This document shows, in pieces, positions 1 to 10,610 of a DNA stretch of 13,256 nt. Made by a program: the position numbers and the translations under genes. The DNA lies in NCBI GenBank assembly GCA_046756945.1, contig JBHHXI010000084.1, positions 1 to 13,256 of the forward strand, read 5' to 3'. The DNA comes from JACZQZ01 sp046756945. Lineage in GTDB: Bacteria; Pseudomonadota; Alphaproteobacteria; Rhodospirillales; 2-02-FULL-58-16. The number at the start of each line of letters is the position of its first letter. The stretch's first letter is position 1. The notes under the pieces are model-generated. The model saw only the letters and a program-made list of their open reading frames with translations. It did no database searches and was not told where the DNA came from.

Positions 1-1
1 C

Positions 2-924
2 CCCGTGCGCCTGCGGTTCAAGTACCCGGAAACGGTCTTCGGCGGCGATTTCCCCACCGAGACCGATTTCCGCGATCCCTTCATCGCCGAGAAGATCGAG
101 GCCAGGGGGTGGATGATCTGGCCACCGGTCCGCTACTCGTTCGACACCATCAACTACGCCCTGCCGGTGCCGGCGCCGGCGCCGCCCAGCGCCGAGAACT
201 GGCTGGGCACGGACGACCAGGGCCGCGACGTGGTGGCGCGCCTGATCTACGGCTTCCGTATTTCCGTGCTGTTCGGCCTCATCCTGACCGTCCTCAGTTC
301 CATCGTCGGCATCGCCGCCGGCGCCGTGCAGGGCTACTTCGGCGGGCTGACGGACCTCATCTTCCAGCGCTTTATCGAGATCTGGTCGGGCCTGCCGCAG
401 CTCTTTCTGCTGATCATCCTGGCCAGCATCGTGCAGCCCAATTTCTGGCTGTTGCTGGGGCTGTTGCTGCTGTTCCACTGGATGAGCCTGGTCGGCGTCG
501 TGCGGGCGGAATTCCTGCGCGCGCGCAACCTGGATTACGTGCGCGCCGCGCGCGCGCTGGGCGTCGGCAACGCCATGATCATGTTCAAGCACATCCTGCC
601 CAACGCCATGGTGGCGTCGCTCACCTTCCTGCCTTTCATCCTCAGCGGCGCCATCGTCGCGCTGACGTCCCTCGACTTCCTCGGCTTCGGCCTGCCTCCG
701 GGCTCGGCGTCCCTGGGCGAGCTTTTGAACCAGGGCAAGGCCAACCTGCATGCGCCGTGGCTGGGCCTGACCGCCTTCTTCGTCCTGGCGATCATGCTCA
801 GCCTGCTGATCTTCGTCGGCGAGGCGGTGCGTGACGCCCTGGACCCGAGAAAGGTCTTCGCCGCAACACCGCAGGAAAGCGACACGGCGCCCGCGCCCGC
901 GGCGGCGGGTTCGGCGGGACGCTG

Positions 925-925
<1 letters not shown>
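2..925 (+). CDS. yejE: YejE-like ABC transporter permease, 5' end outside the window
   Basis: Inner-membrane permease of a peptide-type ABC importer (the YejABEF family, which in E. coli takes up microcin C and peptides). The frame is open back to position 2. The GTG at 5 is probably internal, because YejE proteins carry about 50 further N-terminal residues, including the first membrane helix, so the true start lies left of the window. Visible parts are the family motif NWLGTDDQGRDVVAR (near 200-244), hydrophobic helices around 260-345, 390-500, 605-690 and 760-825, and the EAA cytoplasmic loop (about 533-604, DYVRAARALGVG ... HILPN) that docks on the ATPase. The invariant-looking stretch SLDFLGFGLPPGSASLGELL follows. 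The C-terminus ends in an Ala/Pro-rich tail of about 20 residues not expected in E. coli YejE. The stop overlaps the next start by one base (TGATG), implying translational coupling. Family assignment is firm; the substrate is unknown. Confidence 0.93.
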
Positions 926-2556
<1,631 letters not shown>

Positions 2557-2561
2557 AGCCC

Positions 2562-3494
2562 ATGGCCATCCTGTTTTCCAGCCTGGAGGAAAAGCCGGAC
2601 CATTGGCGGGTCGAGTTCGAGAAGCTCCTGCCCGACATGGCGTTCCGCGTCTGGCCCGACGAAGGCGGCGATCCCGCCGACATTCTGTATGCATTGGTCT
2701 GGCGCCACCAACCGGGCGAGTTGGGCCGCTATGCCAACCTCAAGGCGGTGATCAACCTGGGGGCCGGGGTCGACCACGTGCTGACCGACCCCAGCCTGCC
2801 CCCGGACGTGCCCCTCATCCGGCTGGTCGATCCCTCGCTTACCGAGGGCATGAGCGACTTCGTGCTGCACCGGGTGCTGCATTACTTCAAGGACATGCAC
2901 CGCTACGCGGCGCTCCAGCGCCAGGGCCGCTGGCGGCCGCTGCCGCCCCCCGACAAGGAAAAATGCACCGTCGGCATCCTCGGCCTCGGCGTGCTCGGCG
3001 TCGACGCGGCGCAAAAGCTGGCCGGTCTGGGCTTTCCCGTTGCCGGGTGGAGCCGCACGGCAAAACGCACCGAAGGCGTCGAATGCTTCCATGGCGCCGA
3101 CGGCTTGGACCCGTTCCTGAGGCGCACCCGCATCCTGGTCTGCCTTCTGCCGCTGACGCCGGACACCGAGGGTATCCTGGACAGGAAAACGTTCGCCGCC
3201 CTGCCCGAGGGCGCCTTCGTGGTCAACCCGGCGCGCGGCGGCCACCTGGTCGAGGACGACCTGATCGAGGCCCTGGAGTCGGGTCACCTGGCCGGCGCCG
3301 CCCTCGACGTGTTCCGCGACGAGCCCCTGCCCGAGGGGCACCCTTTCTGGACCCATCCGAAGATCATGATCACCCCGCACATGGCGAGCTGGACCATCGT
3401 CGGCTCGGCGGCGGCCACGGTCGCCGAGAACATCCGCCGCATGGAAGCGGGCCGGCCGCCGTTCGACGTCGTCGACCGCGAAAAGGGGTATTGA
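2562..3494 (+). CDS. ghrA: Glyoxylate/hydroxypyruvate reductase A-like D-2-hydroxyacid dehydrogenase
   Basis: NAD(P)H-dependent cytoplasmic enzyme of the D-isomer-specific 2-hydroxyacid dehydrogenase family; GhrA reduces glyoxylate to glycolate and hydroxypyruvate to glycerate. The 310 residues match the family length (E. coli GhrA is 312). The dinucleotide fold shows GLGVLG at 141-146. The catalytic triad is visible: Arg225 in NPARGG, Glu254 in FRDEPLPEGHPFW and His273 in ITPHMASW, each two residues from the E. coli numbering. An early substrate-loop motif, NLGAGVDHVL, lies near residues 63-72. The gene starts five bases after the yejF stop with only a weak ribosome site (TAGAG overlapping that stop), so it is probably translated by coupling and co-transcribed with the transporter. 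That suggests, but does not show, a role on the imported substrate. The exact physiological substrate cannot be read from sequence. It ends 21 bases from the convergent uppP. Confidence 0.9.
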   Translation: MAILFSSLEEKPDHWRVEFEKLLPDMAFRVWPDEGGDPADILYALVWRHQPGELGRYANLKAVINLGAGVDHVLTDPSLPPDVPLIRLVDPSLTEGMSDFVLHRVLHYFKDMHRYAALQRQGRWRPLPPPDKEKCTVGILGLGVLGVDAAQKLAGLGFPVAGWSRTAKRTEGVECFHGADGLDPFLRRTRILVCLLPLTPDTEGILDRKTFAALPEGAFVVNPARGGHLVEDDLIEALESGHLAGAALDVFRDEPLPEGHPFWTHPKIMITPHMASWTIVGSAAATVAENIRRMEAGRPPFDVVDREKGY

Positions 3495-3515
3495 GGAGTA
3501 TTCCTCCGGCCCCGC

Positions 3516-4322
3516 TCAGCCGATCCAGCCGTAGGCAAAGGCGAGCAGCGCGCCCCCCAGAAACACCCGGTAGACGACGAAGGGCGTGAACGTGGCGCGC
3601 CGGAGCCAGGCCATCAGGGCGAGGATGGTGATCCAGGCGGCGACGAAGGCCAGCCCGGCGGCGAGCACCGCGGCCGAGGTCAGCGCCACGTCTCCCAGCC
3701 GGTAAAGATCCAGGCCCTTCAGGGTGCCGGCGCCGAGGATGGCGGGGATGGAGAGCAGCATGGAGAAGCGCGCCGCCTCGGACCGCTCCATGCCGAGCAG
3801 CCGCGCCGCCGACATGGTGATGCCCGAGCGGCTGGTGCCGGGAATGAGGGCGAGGGCCTGGGCGCAGCCGATGATGACCGCGTCGCCGACACCCAGGTGC
3901 TGGACATGGCGCACGGTCATGCCCGTGCGGTCCGCCGCATAGAGCACGATGCCGAAAACGAGCGTCGCCCAGGCGATCACGGTGACGCTGCGCAGGCTGT
4001 CCGCGGCATAATAGTTGACGGCGAACCCGGCGATGACCACCGGCACCGTGGCGATCACCAGATACCCGGCAAGCCGCGCCCCGGCGTCCACGCGTCCCTT
4101 GGTCAGGCGCACGATACCACGCACCATCGTCCACAGATCGCGCCAGAAATAGACAACTACCGCCCCCAGGGTGCCGACGTGGACGGCGACGTCGATGATC
4201 AGCCCCTGGTCCGGCCAACCGGTCAGTGCGGGCACCAGAATCAGATGGCCGGAGGAACTGATGGGAAGGAATTCGGTGAGGCCCTGGACCAGGGCAAGCA
4301 CCACTATATGTAGGACCGACAC
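3516..4322 (-). CDS. uppP: Undecaprenyl-diphosphate phosphatase (UppP/BacA)
   Basis: Polytopic inner-membrane enzyme (EC 3.6.1.27) that removes a phosphate from undecaprenyl diphosphate, recycling the lipid carrier for peptidoglycan and other envelope polymers; extra copies give bacitracin resistance. At 268 residues it has normal length. Both family signatures are present: LVQGLTEFLPISSSGH (11-26), containing the (E/Q)xxxE pair Gln13/Glu17, and PGTSRSG (161-167) with the essential Arg165. About eight hydrophobic segments follow the usual pattern. The start is a GTG at 4320-4322. It is preceded on the minus strand by a purine-rich GGTGAGG four bases upstream and a promoter 27 bases away. The next in-frame GTG (4302-4304) lacks a ribosome site and would cut close to the first motif. 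It is divergent from gltD, and I see no functional link with its neighbours. Confidence 0.95.
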   Translation of the reverse strand: MSVLHIVVLALVQGLTEFLPISSSGHLILVPALTGWPDQGLIIDVAVHVGTLGAVVVYFWRDLWTMVRGIVRLTKGRVDAGARLAGYLVIATVPVVIAGFAVNYYAADSLRSVTVIAWATLVFGIVLYAADRTGMTVRHVQHLGVGDAVIIGCAQALALIPGTSRSGITMSAARLLGMERSEAARFSMLLSIPAILGAGTLKGLDLYRLGDVALTSAAVLAAGLAFVAAWITILALMAWLRRATFTPFVVYRVFLGGALLAFAYGWIG

Positions 4323-4348
4323 GCCCCCTCACCCCAAGCTGTTGGGCC

Positions 4349-4377
4349 CTTATACCATCCGCCGGGCCGCGTCCCAA
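4349..4377 (-). promoter_or_regulatory. Predicted sigma70-type promoter of uppP
   Basis: On the minus strand, TTGGGA (4377-4372) and TATAAG (4354-4349) are separated by exactly 17 bases. They match the -35 and -10 consensus at 4 of 6 and 5 of 6 positions. Transcription would begin near 4342, giving a leader of about 20 nt before the GTG start. The orientation, spacing and distance to the gene agree, so this is the better supported of the two divergent promoters. Confidence 0.6.
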
Positions 4378-4421
4378 GCGCCATTTAGTCTCGTTTCGGA
4401 ACCATTGTTAATTTATTTTGT

Positions 4422-4449
4422 TTGTGAACCCCGCCGAATATCCTATATT
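4422..4449 (+). promoter_or_regulatory. Predicted promoter of gltD-gltB
   Basis: TTGTGA (4422-4427) and TATATT (4444-4449) are 16 bases apart, matching 4 of 6 and 5 of 6 consensus positions. They lie at the end of the only AT-rich patch in the intergenic region (about 4382-4452). Transcription would start near 4456 and leave a leader of about 120 nt before the gltD ATG. I see no sigma54 (-24/-12) pair here: a TTGCA occurs at 4448-4452, but the matching GG element is absent. Nitrogen control through sigma54 is therefore not supported. Confidence 0.45.
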
Positions 4450-4535
4450 GCATAAGCGCCCGCCAGGCGGGAGGAAACAAGTAAATAAAGCGGACCTAAT
4501 TTCCTTCCCTTTCTCCCACGGCCCGGTGGACCCCA

Positions 4536-4556
4536 GGCCGCCCCAAATGGGCGGCC
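4536..4556 (+). other. GC-rich hairpin in the gltD leader
   Basis: GGCCGCCC (4536-4543) and GGGCGGCC (4549-4556) form a perfect 8-bp stem around the 5-nt loop CAAAT. The hairpin ends ten bases before the gltD ribosome site. A smaller inverted repeat, CCCGCCAGGCGGG, lies upstream near 4458-4471. There is no T-run behind either one, so neither looks like a simple intrinsic terminator. A role in leader folding, attenuation or mRNA stability is possible but unproven. Confidence 0.5.
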
Positions 4557-4579
4557 GCCGGCGAATGGAGAGCGTTTTC

Positions 4580-6028
4580 ATGGCCCAGAGCATGCTGAAG
4601 TTCGTCGGCCTCGCGGGCCGGACGCCGACCAAGCGCGACGCCGCCGAACGGCGCCGCGACTTCCTGGAAATCTACCAGCCCTTCGAGCCGGCGCGCGCCG
4701 TCGAGCAGTCCTCGCGCTGCTCCCAGTGCGGCATACCGTTTTGCCAGGTCCATTGCCCCCTGCAGAACAACATCCCCGACTGGCTGATGCTCGCCGCCCA
4801 GGGCCGGCTGGAGGAGGCGTACGAAGCCTCCTCGGCGACCAACAACATGCCGGAAATCTGCGGCCGCATCTGTCCCCATGACCGGCTGTGCGAGGGCAAT
4901 TGCGTGATCGAGGAAGCGGGCCACGGGACGGTGACCATCGGCGCCGTGGAGAAACACATCACCGACACCGCCTGGGAACGGGGCTGGGTCAGGCCGCCCA
5001 AGCCGCGCCGCGAGCTGGACGGCTCCGTCGGCGTCATCGGCGGCGGGCCGGCCGGCCTCGCCGCCGCCGAGGAGCTGCGGCGCAAGGGCTACCAGGTCCA
5101 CGTCTATGACCGCTACGACCGGGTGGGCGGCCTCCTGATCTATGGCATTCCCAATTTCAAGCTGCAAAAGGAGGTGGTGGAGCGCCGGACCAGATTGCTG
5201 GCCGACGGCGGCGTCGTCTACCACACCGGCTTCGAGGTCGGCCGCGACGCCACCCTGGCCGACCTGCGCGCCCGGCACGACGCCGTCCTTATCGCCACCG
5301 GCGTCTATACGGAACGCGACATCGCCGTGCCCGGGGCCGGCCTTGGCAACGTGGTGCGGGCGCTCGAGTACCTCATCGCCAGCAACCGCAAGGGCCTGGG
5401 CGACGCGGTGCCGGAATTCGACAGCGGCGCCCTCGACGCCCGCGGCAAGCACGTGGTCGTGATCGGCGGCGGCGACACGGCCATGGACTGCGTGCGCACC
5501 GCCGTGCGCCAGGGCGCCAGATCGGTCAAGTGCCTGTACCGGCGCAACCGCGCCAACATGCCAGGCTCCATGCGCGAAGTGGACCACGCCGAGGAAGAAG
5601 GAGTCGAGTTCGTATGGCTGGCCGCGCCCGAGGCCTTCCTCGGCGACGGCGCCATCAACGGCGTCCGCGCCCGGCGCATGCGCCTCGGCGCCGCCGACGC
5701 CAGCGGCCGGCAGACGCCGGAGCCGGTCGGCGATCATTTCACCGCCGAGGCCGACCTCGTCATCAAGGCCCTGGGCTTCGATCCCGAGGACGTGCCGGCG
5801 CTGTTCCAATGCCCGGAACTGGCGGTCACCGACCGGGGGACGGTCGACATCGACTGGGACACCATGATGACCAGGGTGGACGGCGTATTCGCCGCCGGCG
5901 ACATCGTGCGCGGCGCTTCGCTCGTGGTGTGGGCGATCCGCGACGGCCGCGACGCGGCGGCGGCGATCGACGGCTACATCAAGGAAAAACAATCGGCGGC
6001 CACGGGGGCGCAGGGGGAAGCGGCATGA
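4580..6028 (+). CDS. gltD: Glutamate synthase [NADPH] small (beta) subunit
   Basis: Flavoprotein beta subunit (EC 1.4.1.13): it takes electrons from NADPH on FAD and passes them through iron-sulfur clusters to the FMN of GltB. With the ATG at 4580 it has 482 residues, the usual length. The N-terminal cluster region has two cysteine sets: Cys47-x2-Cys50-x4-Cys55-x3-Cys59 and Cys94-x3-Cys98-x5-Cys104-x3-Cys108. The FAD Rossmann motif GGGPAG is at 154-159. The NADPH motif GGGDTA is at 296-301. The C-terminal AAGDIVRGASLVVWAI closes the FAD site. ATG 4580 is chosen because GGAGAG (4567-4572) sits seven bases upstream and MAQ-type starts are typical of the family. An in-frame ATG at 4565 would add five residues, and an open frame further upstream looks like leader. 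The stop overlaps the gltB start (ATGA), so the two subunits are translationally coupled. Confidence 0.96.
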   Translation: MAQSMLKFVGLAGRTPTKRDAAERRRDFLEIYQPFEPARAVEQSSRCSQCGIPFCQVHCPLQNNIPDWLMLAAQGRLEEAYEASSATNNMPEICGRICPHDRLCEGNCVIEEAGHGTVTIGAVEKHITDTAWERGWVRPPKPRRELDGSVGVIGGGPAGLAAAEELRRKGYQVHVYDRYDRVGGLLIYGIPNFKLQKEVVERRTRLLADGGVVYHTGFEVGRDATLADLRARHDAVLIATGVYTERDIAVPGAGLGNVVRALEYLIASNRKGLGDAVPEFDSGALDARGKHVVVIGGGDTAMDCVRTAVRQGARSVKCLYRRNRANMPGSMREVDHAEEEGVEFVWLAAPEAFLGDGAINGVRARRMRLGAADASGRQTPEPVGDHFTAEADLVIKALGFDPEDVPALFQCPELAVTDRGTVDIDWDTMMTRVDGVFAAGDIVRGASLVVWAIRDGRDAAAAIDGYIKEKQSAATGAQGEAA

Positions 6029-9000
6029 GCACGAAGAGGCGCGACGACGGCAGGCGGTTCATCCGGGACTGGCGGGCCAACGCCCGGCACCTGGCCGAGA
6101 ACGGCCTCTATGACCCGGCCGACGAACACGATGCCTGTGGCGTCGGTTTCGTCGCCGCCATCGACGGCAAGCCGCGGCGCGAGGTGGTTCTGGCCGGCAT
6201 CAACGCGCTGAAATCGGTGTGGCACCGGGGCGCCGTGGATGCCGACGGCAAGACCGGCGACGGCGCCGGCATCCATCTGCAGATCCCCCAGGACTTCTTC
6301 AAGCAGCACGTCCAGCGCACCGGCCACGAGGTCCTTCCCCGGCGCCTCGCCGTGGGCATGGTCTTCCTGCCCAAGACCGACCTCGGCGCCCAGGAGCGTT
6401 GCCGCTGCATCGTCGAGACCGAGATCCTGCGCTTCGGCTACACCATCTACGGGTGGCGCCAGGTGCCCGTCGACGTCGGCGTCATCGGCGAGAAGGCCAA
6501 CGCCAACCGCCCCGAGATCGAGCAGATCATGATCGCCAACACCAAGGACGTGAGCAACCCCCAGTTCGAGACCGACCTTTACATCATCCGCCGGCGCATC
6601 GAGAACGCGGTGCTGGCCGAGTACATCAAGGAATTCTACATCTGCTCGCTTTCGTCGCGCGCGGTGATCTACAAGGGCATGTTCCTGGCCGAGCAGCTGA
6701 CGGCGTTTTATCCGGACCTGCTGGACGACCGCTTCATTTCCAACTTCGCCGTCTATCACCAGCGCTACTCCACCAACACCTTTCCCACCTGGCACCTCGC
6801 CCAGCCTTTCCGCGTCCTCGCCCACAACGGCGAGATCAACACGCTCAGCGGCAATATCAACTGGATGGCCTGCCATGAGCCGCGCATGGCCCATGAGACG
6901 TTCGGCGACTCCATCGACGACATCAAGCCGGTGATCCAGGCCGAAAGTTCGGACTCGGCCGCCCTCGACGCGGTGTACGAGGTCATGGTGCGGGCCGGCC
7001 GCTCGCTGCCCATGGCCAGCGCCATGCTGATCCCCGATGCGTCAAGCCACAAGCCGGCCATGCCCGAGGCCCACCGGAACCTGTACACCTACGCCAACGC
7101 GGTCATCGAACCCTGGGACGGGCCCGCCGCCATCGCCGCCTTCGGCGGCCGGTGGGTGCTGGCGGCCATGGACCGCAACGGACTCAGGCCGCTGCGCTAT
7201 ACGGTGACCGGCGACGGACTGCTGATCGTCGGCTCCGAGACCGGCATGGTGCGAATCGACGAAACCAGGGTCGCCGAAAAGGGGCGCGTCGGGCCCGGCC
7301 AGATGATCGCCGTCGACCTCGAGGAAGGCCGGCTGTACCACGACCACGAACTCAAGGACATACTGGCCGCGCACCAGCCCTTCGGCTCCTGGGTCAAGCA
7401 CATCGACCATATCGACAGCCGGATCGCGTCGGGCGCCAGGGCCGGGCAGCAGTTCGACGCCGAGGAATTGCGCCGCCGCCAGTTGACCGCCGGGTGGAGC
7501 ATGGAGGACCTGGAACTCATCCTCCACCCCATGGCCGAGGAGTCCAAGGAGCCCACGGGGTCCATGGGCGACGACACGCCGGTGGCCGTGCTGTCGGACA
7601 AGTACCGTGGCCTCCATCATTTCTTCCGCCAGAACTTCAGCCAGGTGACCAACCCGCCCATCGACTCCCTGCGCGAACGCCAGGTGATGTCGTTGCGGAC
7701 GCGGCTCGGCAACCTGGGCAACATCCTGGACGAGGACGAGTCCCAGTGCCGGCTGATGCAGCTCGAATCGCCGGTGTTGCTGAACGCCGAATTCGAGGCG
7801 ATGCGGGCCTACCTGGGCGACACCGCGGTGGAGATCGACTGCACCTTCGATGCCGTGGGCGGCAGGGAAAGCGACAGCAACGTGCTCCGCGAGGCCGTTG
7901 TCCGTATCCAGCAGGAGACGGAGACGGCGGTCAGGGGCGGGTGCGTCCATGTCATCCTGAGCGACAGGAACACCGGCCCCGGGCGCGCCCCGGTGCCCAT
8001 GATCCTGGCCACCGGCGCCGTGAACACCCACTTGGTGCGCCAGCACCTGCGCACCTTTACCTCGCTCAACGTGCACTCGGGCGAGTGCATGGACGTCCAT
8101 TACTTCGCCGTCCTCATCGGCGTCGGGGCGACGACGGTGAACGCCTATCTGGCCGAGGAATCCCTCGCCGACCGTCACCGCCGCGGGCTCTTCGGCGCCG
8201 TCGACCCGGAGACCTGCCTGAGCCGGTTCAAGAAGGCCGTCGATGACGGGCTCCTCAAGATCATGTCGAAGATGGGCATTTCGATCATCAGCTCGTACCG
8301 CGGCGGCTACAACTTCGAGGCCGTCGGCCTGTCGCGCGCCCTGGTGGCGGAGTTCTTCCCCGGCATGCCGTCGCGCATTTCCGGCATCGGGCTCCCGGGC
8401 ATTCAGCACAAGGTGCTGGAAATGCATGCCGCGGCGTGGACCGAAGACGTCGTTACCCTGCCCGTCGGCGGCTTTTACCGCTATCGCCACGGCGGCGAAC
8501 TCCACGCCTTCGAGGCCCGGCAGATCCACACCCTGCAGACGGCGGTGGGCACGGACAGTTTCCGGACCTTCAAGCGCTACACCGAGGCGGTCCGCGACAT
8601 GCCGCCCATACACCTGCGCGACCTCTGGGATTTCGATCCCGGCCGGGCCCCGGTTTCCATCGACGACGTGGAATCCACCACCGATATCCGCAAGCGTTTC
8701 GTCACCGGCGCCATGTCCCACGGGGCGCTGTCGCGCGAGGCGCACGAGACCCTGGCCATCGCCATGAATCAGATCGGCGCCCAGTCCGACTGCGGCGAGG
8801 GCGGCGAGTCGTCCGAGCGCTTCAAGCCGCGTGCCAACGGCGACAACGCCAATTCGACGATCAAGCAGATCGCGTCGGGACGGTTCGGGGTGACCGCGGA
8901 GTATCTCAACAACTGCCGCGAGATCGAGATCAAGATGGCCCAGGGCTCGAAGCCCGGCGAAGGCGGCCAGCTTCCCGGTTTCAAGGTATCGGAGGAGATC

Positions 9001-10596
9001 GCGCACCTGCGCCACTCGACGCCGGGCGTCATGCTGATCTCGCCGCCGCCCCATCACGACATCTATTCCATCGAGGACCTGGCCCAGCTCATCTACGACC
9101 TCAAGCAGGTCAACCCGGACGCCAGGGTCTGCGTCAAGCTGGTGGCGCGCGCCGGCATCGGCACCGTCGCCGCCGGCGTCGCCAAGGCGAAGGCCGATTC
9201 GATCATGATCTCGGGCCATTCCGGCGGCACCGGGGCCAGTCCCCAGTCCAGCATCAAGTACTGCGGCGTGCCGTGGGAGATGGGCCTGAGCGAGGTCCAC
9301 CAGGTGCTGACGCTGAACCGCCTGCGCCACCGGGTCAAGCTCAGGGTCGACGGCGGCATCAAGACCGGGCGCGACGTGGTCATCGCCGCCATGCTGGGCG
9401 GCGAGGAGATCGGCATCGGCACCGCGGCGCTGGTCGCCATGGGCTGCATCCTGGTCCGCCAGTGCCACAGCAACACCTGTCCCGTCGGCATTTGCACCCA
9501 GGACGAATCCTTGCGCGCCAAGTTCACGGGCACGCCGGAAAAGGTGGTCAATTTGTTCACCTTCATCGCCGAGGAGGTGCGCGAGATCCTGGCGTCGTTG
9601 GGGGTGCGCTCGCTGAAGGAGATCATCGGCCGCACCGACCTTCTGTTCCAGGTCAGCCGCGGCAGCCCGCATCTGGACGATCTGGACCTGAACCCGCTGC
9701 TGGCGCGGGCCGATCCCGGGGAATTCCCGCCCTACTTCGCCATCGAGGGCCGCAACGAGGTGCCCGAGACCCTGGACGCCCAGATGATCGAGGACGCCCA
9801 CACGGCGCTTTCCGCGGGCGAGAAGATGCAACTCGCCTATAACATCCGCAACACCCAGCGCACCATCGGCACCAAGTTGAGCTCCATGATTACCCGGCGC
9901 TACGGCATGACCGGCCTGCCGCCGCGTCAGATCACCGTGCGCCTCAGGGGCTCGGCCGGCCAGTCCCTGGGCGCGTTCGCCGTCCAGGGGTTGAAGCTGG
10001 ACGTCTTCGGGGACGCCAACGACTATGTGGGCAAGGGCCTCTCCGGCGGCATCATCGTGCTCAGGCCGCCGGTCTCCAGCGGGCTGGGAACCCACCTCAA
10101 CACGATCATCGGCAACACCGTGCTGTACGGCGCCACGGCGGGCAGGCTGTTCGCCGCCGGCCAGGCCGGCGAGCGTTTCTGCGTGCGCAACTCGGGCGCC
10201 ATGGCGGTGGTCGAGGGCTGCGGCGCCAACGGCTGCGAATACATGACCGGCGGCGTCGCCGTGATCCTGGGATCGGTGGGCGACAACTTCGCCGCCGGCA
10301 TGACCGGCGGCATGGCCTTCGTCTACGACGCCGAAGACGTGTTCGACCGCAAGGTCAACGCCGACTCCGTCGTCTGGCAGCGCATCGAGACCGACCACTG
10401 GGAGGGCGTCGTCCGCGGGCTCCTCGCCGAGCACGTGAAGGAGACCCAGTCGCGCTTCGCCGAGGCGCTGCTCCGCGACTGGGACCTGGAGAAGGACAAG
10501 TTCCGCCAGGTCGTGCCGAAGGAGATGCTGGACAAGCTGGAGCACCCGGTGACCCGCGCCGGGGAACGCCAGGTCACGGCGGTCGCCGGAGAGTAG
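6025..10596 (+). CDS. gltB: Glutamate synthase [NADPH] large (alpha) subunit
   Basis: Iron-sulfur flavoprotein that makes two glutamates from glutamine and 2-oxoglutarate; with GltD it completes the GS-GOGAT route of ammonia assimilation. The precursor has 1523 residues. A 37-residue propeptide precedes Cys38 in the motif HDACGVGF. Cleavage would expose Cys38 as the N-terminal nucleophile of the glutaminase domain (about 38-440). A central domain follows, then the FMN-binding synthase domain (about 840-1240, with MSHGALSREAH near 897 and HSGGTGASP near 1065). The 3Fe-4S ligands are Cys1141-x5-Cys1147-x4-Cys1152. The C-terminal beta-helix domain spans about 1290-1480. No frameshift or lost key residue is visible. 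The ATG at 6025 overlaps the gltD stop and has GGGGGA at 6013-6018. The same frame is open upstream to about 5530, but that part is a shadow of gltD. Gene order is gltD-gltB, the reverse of E. coli. Confidence 0.97.
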   Translation: MSTKRRDDGRRFIRDWRANARHLAENGLYDPADEHDACGVGFVAAIDGKPRREVVLAGINALKSVWHRGAVDADGKTGDGAGIHLQIPQDFFKQHVQRTGHEVLPRRLAVGMVFLPKTDLGAQERCRCIVETEILRFGYTIYGWRQVPVDVGVIGEKANANRPEIEQIMIANTKDVSNPQFETDLYIIRRRIENAVLAEYIKEFYICSLSSRAVIYKGMFLAEQLTAFYPDLLDDRFISNFAVYHQRYSTNTFPTWHLAQPFRVLAHNGEINTLSGNINWMACHEPRMAHETFGDSIDDIKPVIQAESSDSAALDAVYEVMVRAGRSLPMASAMLIPDASSHKPAMPEAHRNLYTYANAVIEPWDGPAAIAAFGGRWVLAAMDRNGLRPLRYTVTGDGLLIVGSETGMVRIDETRVAEKGRVGPGQMIAVDLEEGRLYHDHELKDILAAHQPFGSWVKHIDHIDSRIASGARAGQQFDAEELRRRQLTAGWSMEDLELILHPMAEESKEPTGSMGDDTPVAVLSDKYRGLHHFFRQNFSQVTNPPIDSLRERQVMSLRTRLGNLGNILDEDESQCRLMQLESPVLLNAEFEAMRAYLGDTAVEIDCTFDAVGGRESDSNVLREAVVRIQQETETAVRGGCVHVILSDRNTGPGRAPVPMILATGAVNTHLVRQHLRTFTSLNVHSGECMDVHYFAVLIGVGATTVNAYLAEESLADRHRRGLFGAVDPETCLSRFKKAVDDGLLKIMSKMGISIISSYRGGYNFEAVGLSRALVAEFFPGMPSRISGIGLPGIQHKVLEMHAAAWTEDVVTLPVGGFYRYRHGGELHAFEARQIHTLQTAVGTDSFRTFKRYTEAVRDMPPIHLRDLWDFDPGRAPVSIDDVESTTDIRKRFVTGAMSHGALSREAHETLAIAMNQIGAQSDCGEGGESSERFKPRANGDNANSTIKQIASGRFGVTAEYLNNCREIEIKMAQGSKPGEGGQLPGFKVSEEIAHLRHSTPGVMLISPPPHHDIYSIEDLAQLIYDLKQVNPDARVCVKLVARAGIGTVAAGVAKAKADSIMISGHSGGTGASPQSSIKYCGVPWEMGLSEVHQVLTLNRLRHRVKLRVDGGIKTGRDVVIAAMLGGEEIGIGTAALVAMGCILVRQCHSNTCPVGICTQDESLRAKFTGTPEKVVNLFTFIAEEVREILASLGVRSLKEIIGRTDLLFQVSRGSPHLDDLDLNPLLARADPGEFPPYFAIEGRNEVPETLDAQMIEDAHTALSAGEKMQLAYNIRNTQRTIGTKLSSMITRRYGMTGLPPRQITVRLRGSAGQSLGAFAVQGLKLDVFGDANDYVGKGLSGGIIVLRPPVSSGLGTHLNTIIGNTVLYGATAGRLFAAGQAGERFCVRNSGAMAVVEGCGANGCEYMTGGVAVILGSVGDNFAAGMTGGMAFVYDAEDVFDRKVNADSVVWQRIETDHWEGVVRGLLAEHVKETQSRFAEALLRDWDLEKDKFRQVVPKEMLDKLEHPVTRAGERQVTAVAGE

Positions 10597-10610
10597 GCCG
10601 CCGCCAGGGA

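Noticed and set aside
3493..3506. Small inverted repeat GAGGA-GTAT-TCCTC between the convergent ghrA and uppP stops
   Set aside because: The stem has only five pairs, no T-run follows on either strand, and it overlaps the ghrA stop, so it is too weak to call a terminator.
4448..4452. TTGCA as a sigma54 -12 element for gltD
   Set aside because: The required GG-containing -24 element at the fixed distance upstream is absent.
4418..4579. N-terminal extension of gltD starting at TTG 4418
   Set aside because: It would overlap the predicted promoter and leader hairpin and has no ribosome site. The family begins at the MAQ-type start at 4580, which has GGAGAG correctly placed.
5530..6024. N-terminal extension of gltB inside gltD
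   Set aside because: The frame is open, but the sequence is an Arg/Pro-rich shadow of gltD. The ATG at 6025 has a good ribosome site and gives a 37-residue propeptide of the expected size before the catalytic Cys.
7042..10545. Open frame of 1167 codons on the minus strand opposite gltB
   Set aside because: It lies wholly within gltB, which has full family conservation. Long antisense frames are expected in GC-rich codon-biased DNA. Its translation is low-complexity (Ala, Gly, His, Val, Asp) with no recognisable domain.
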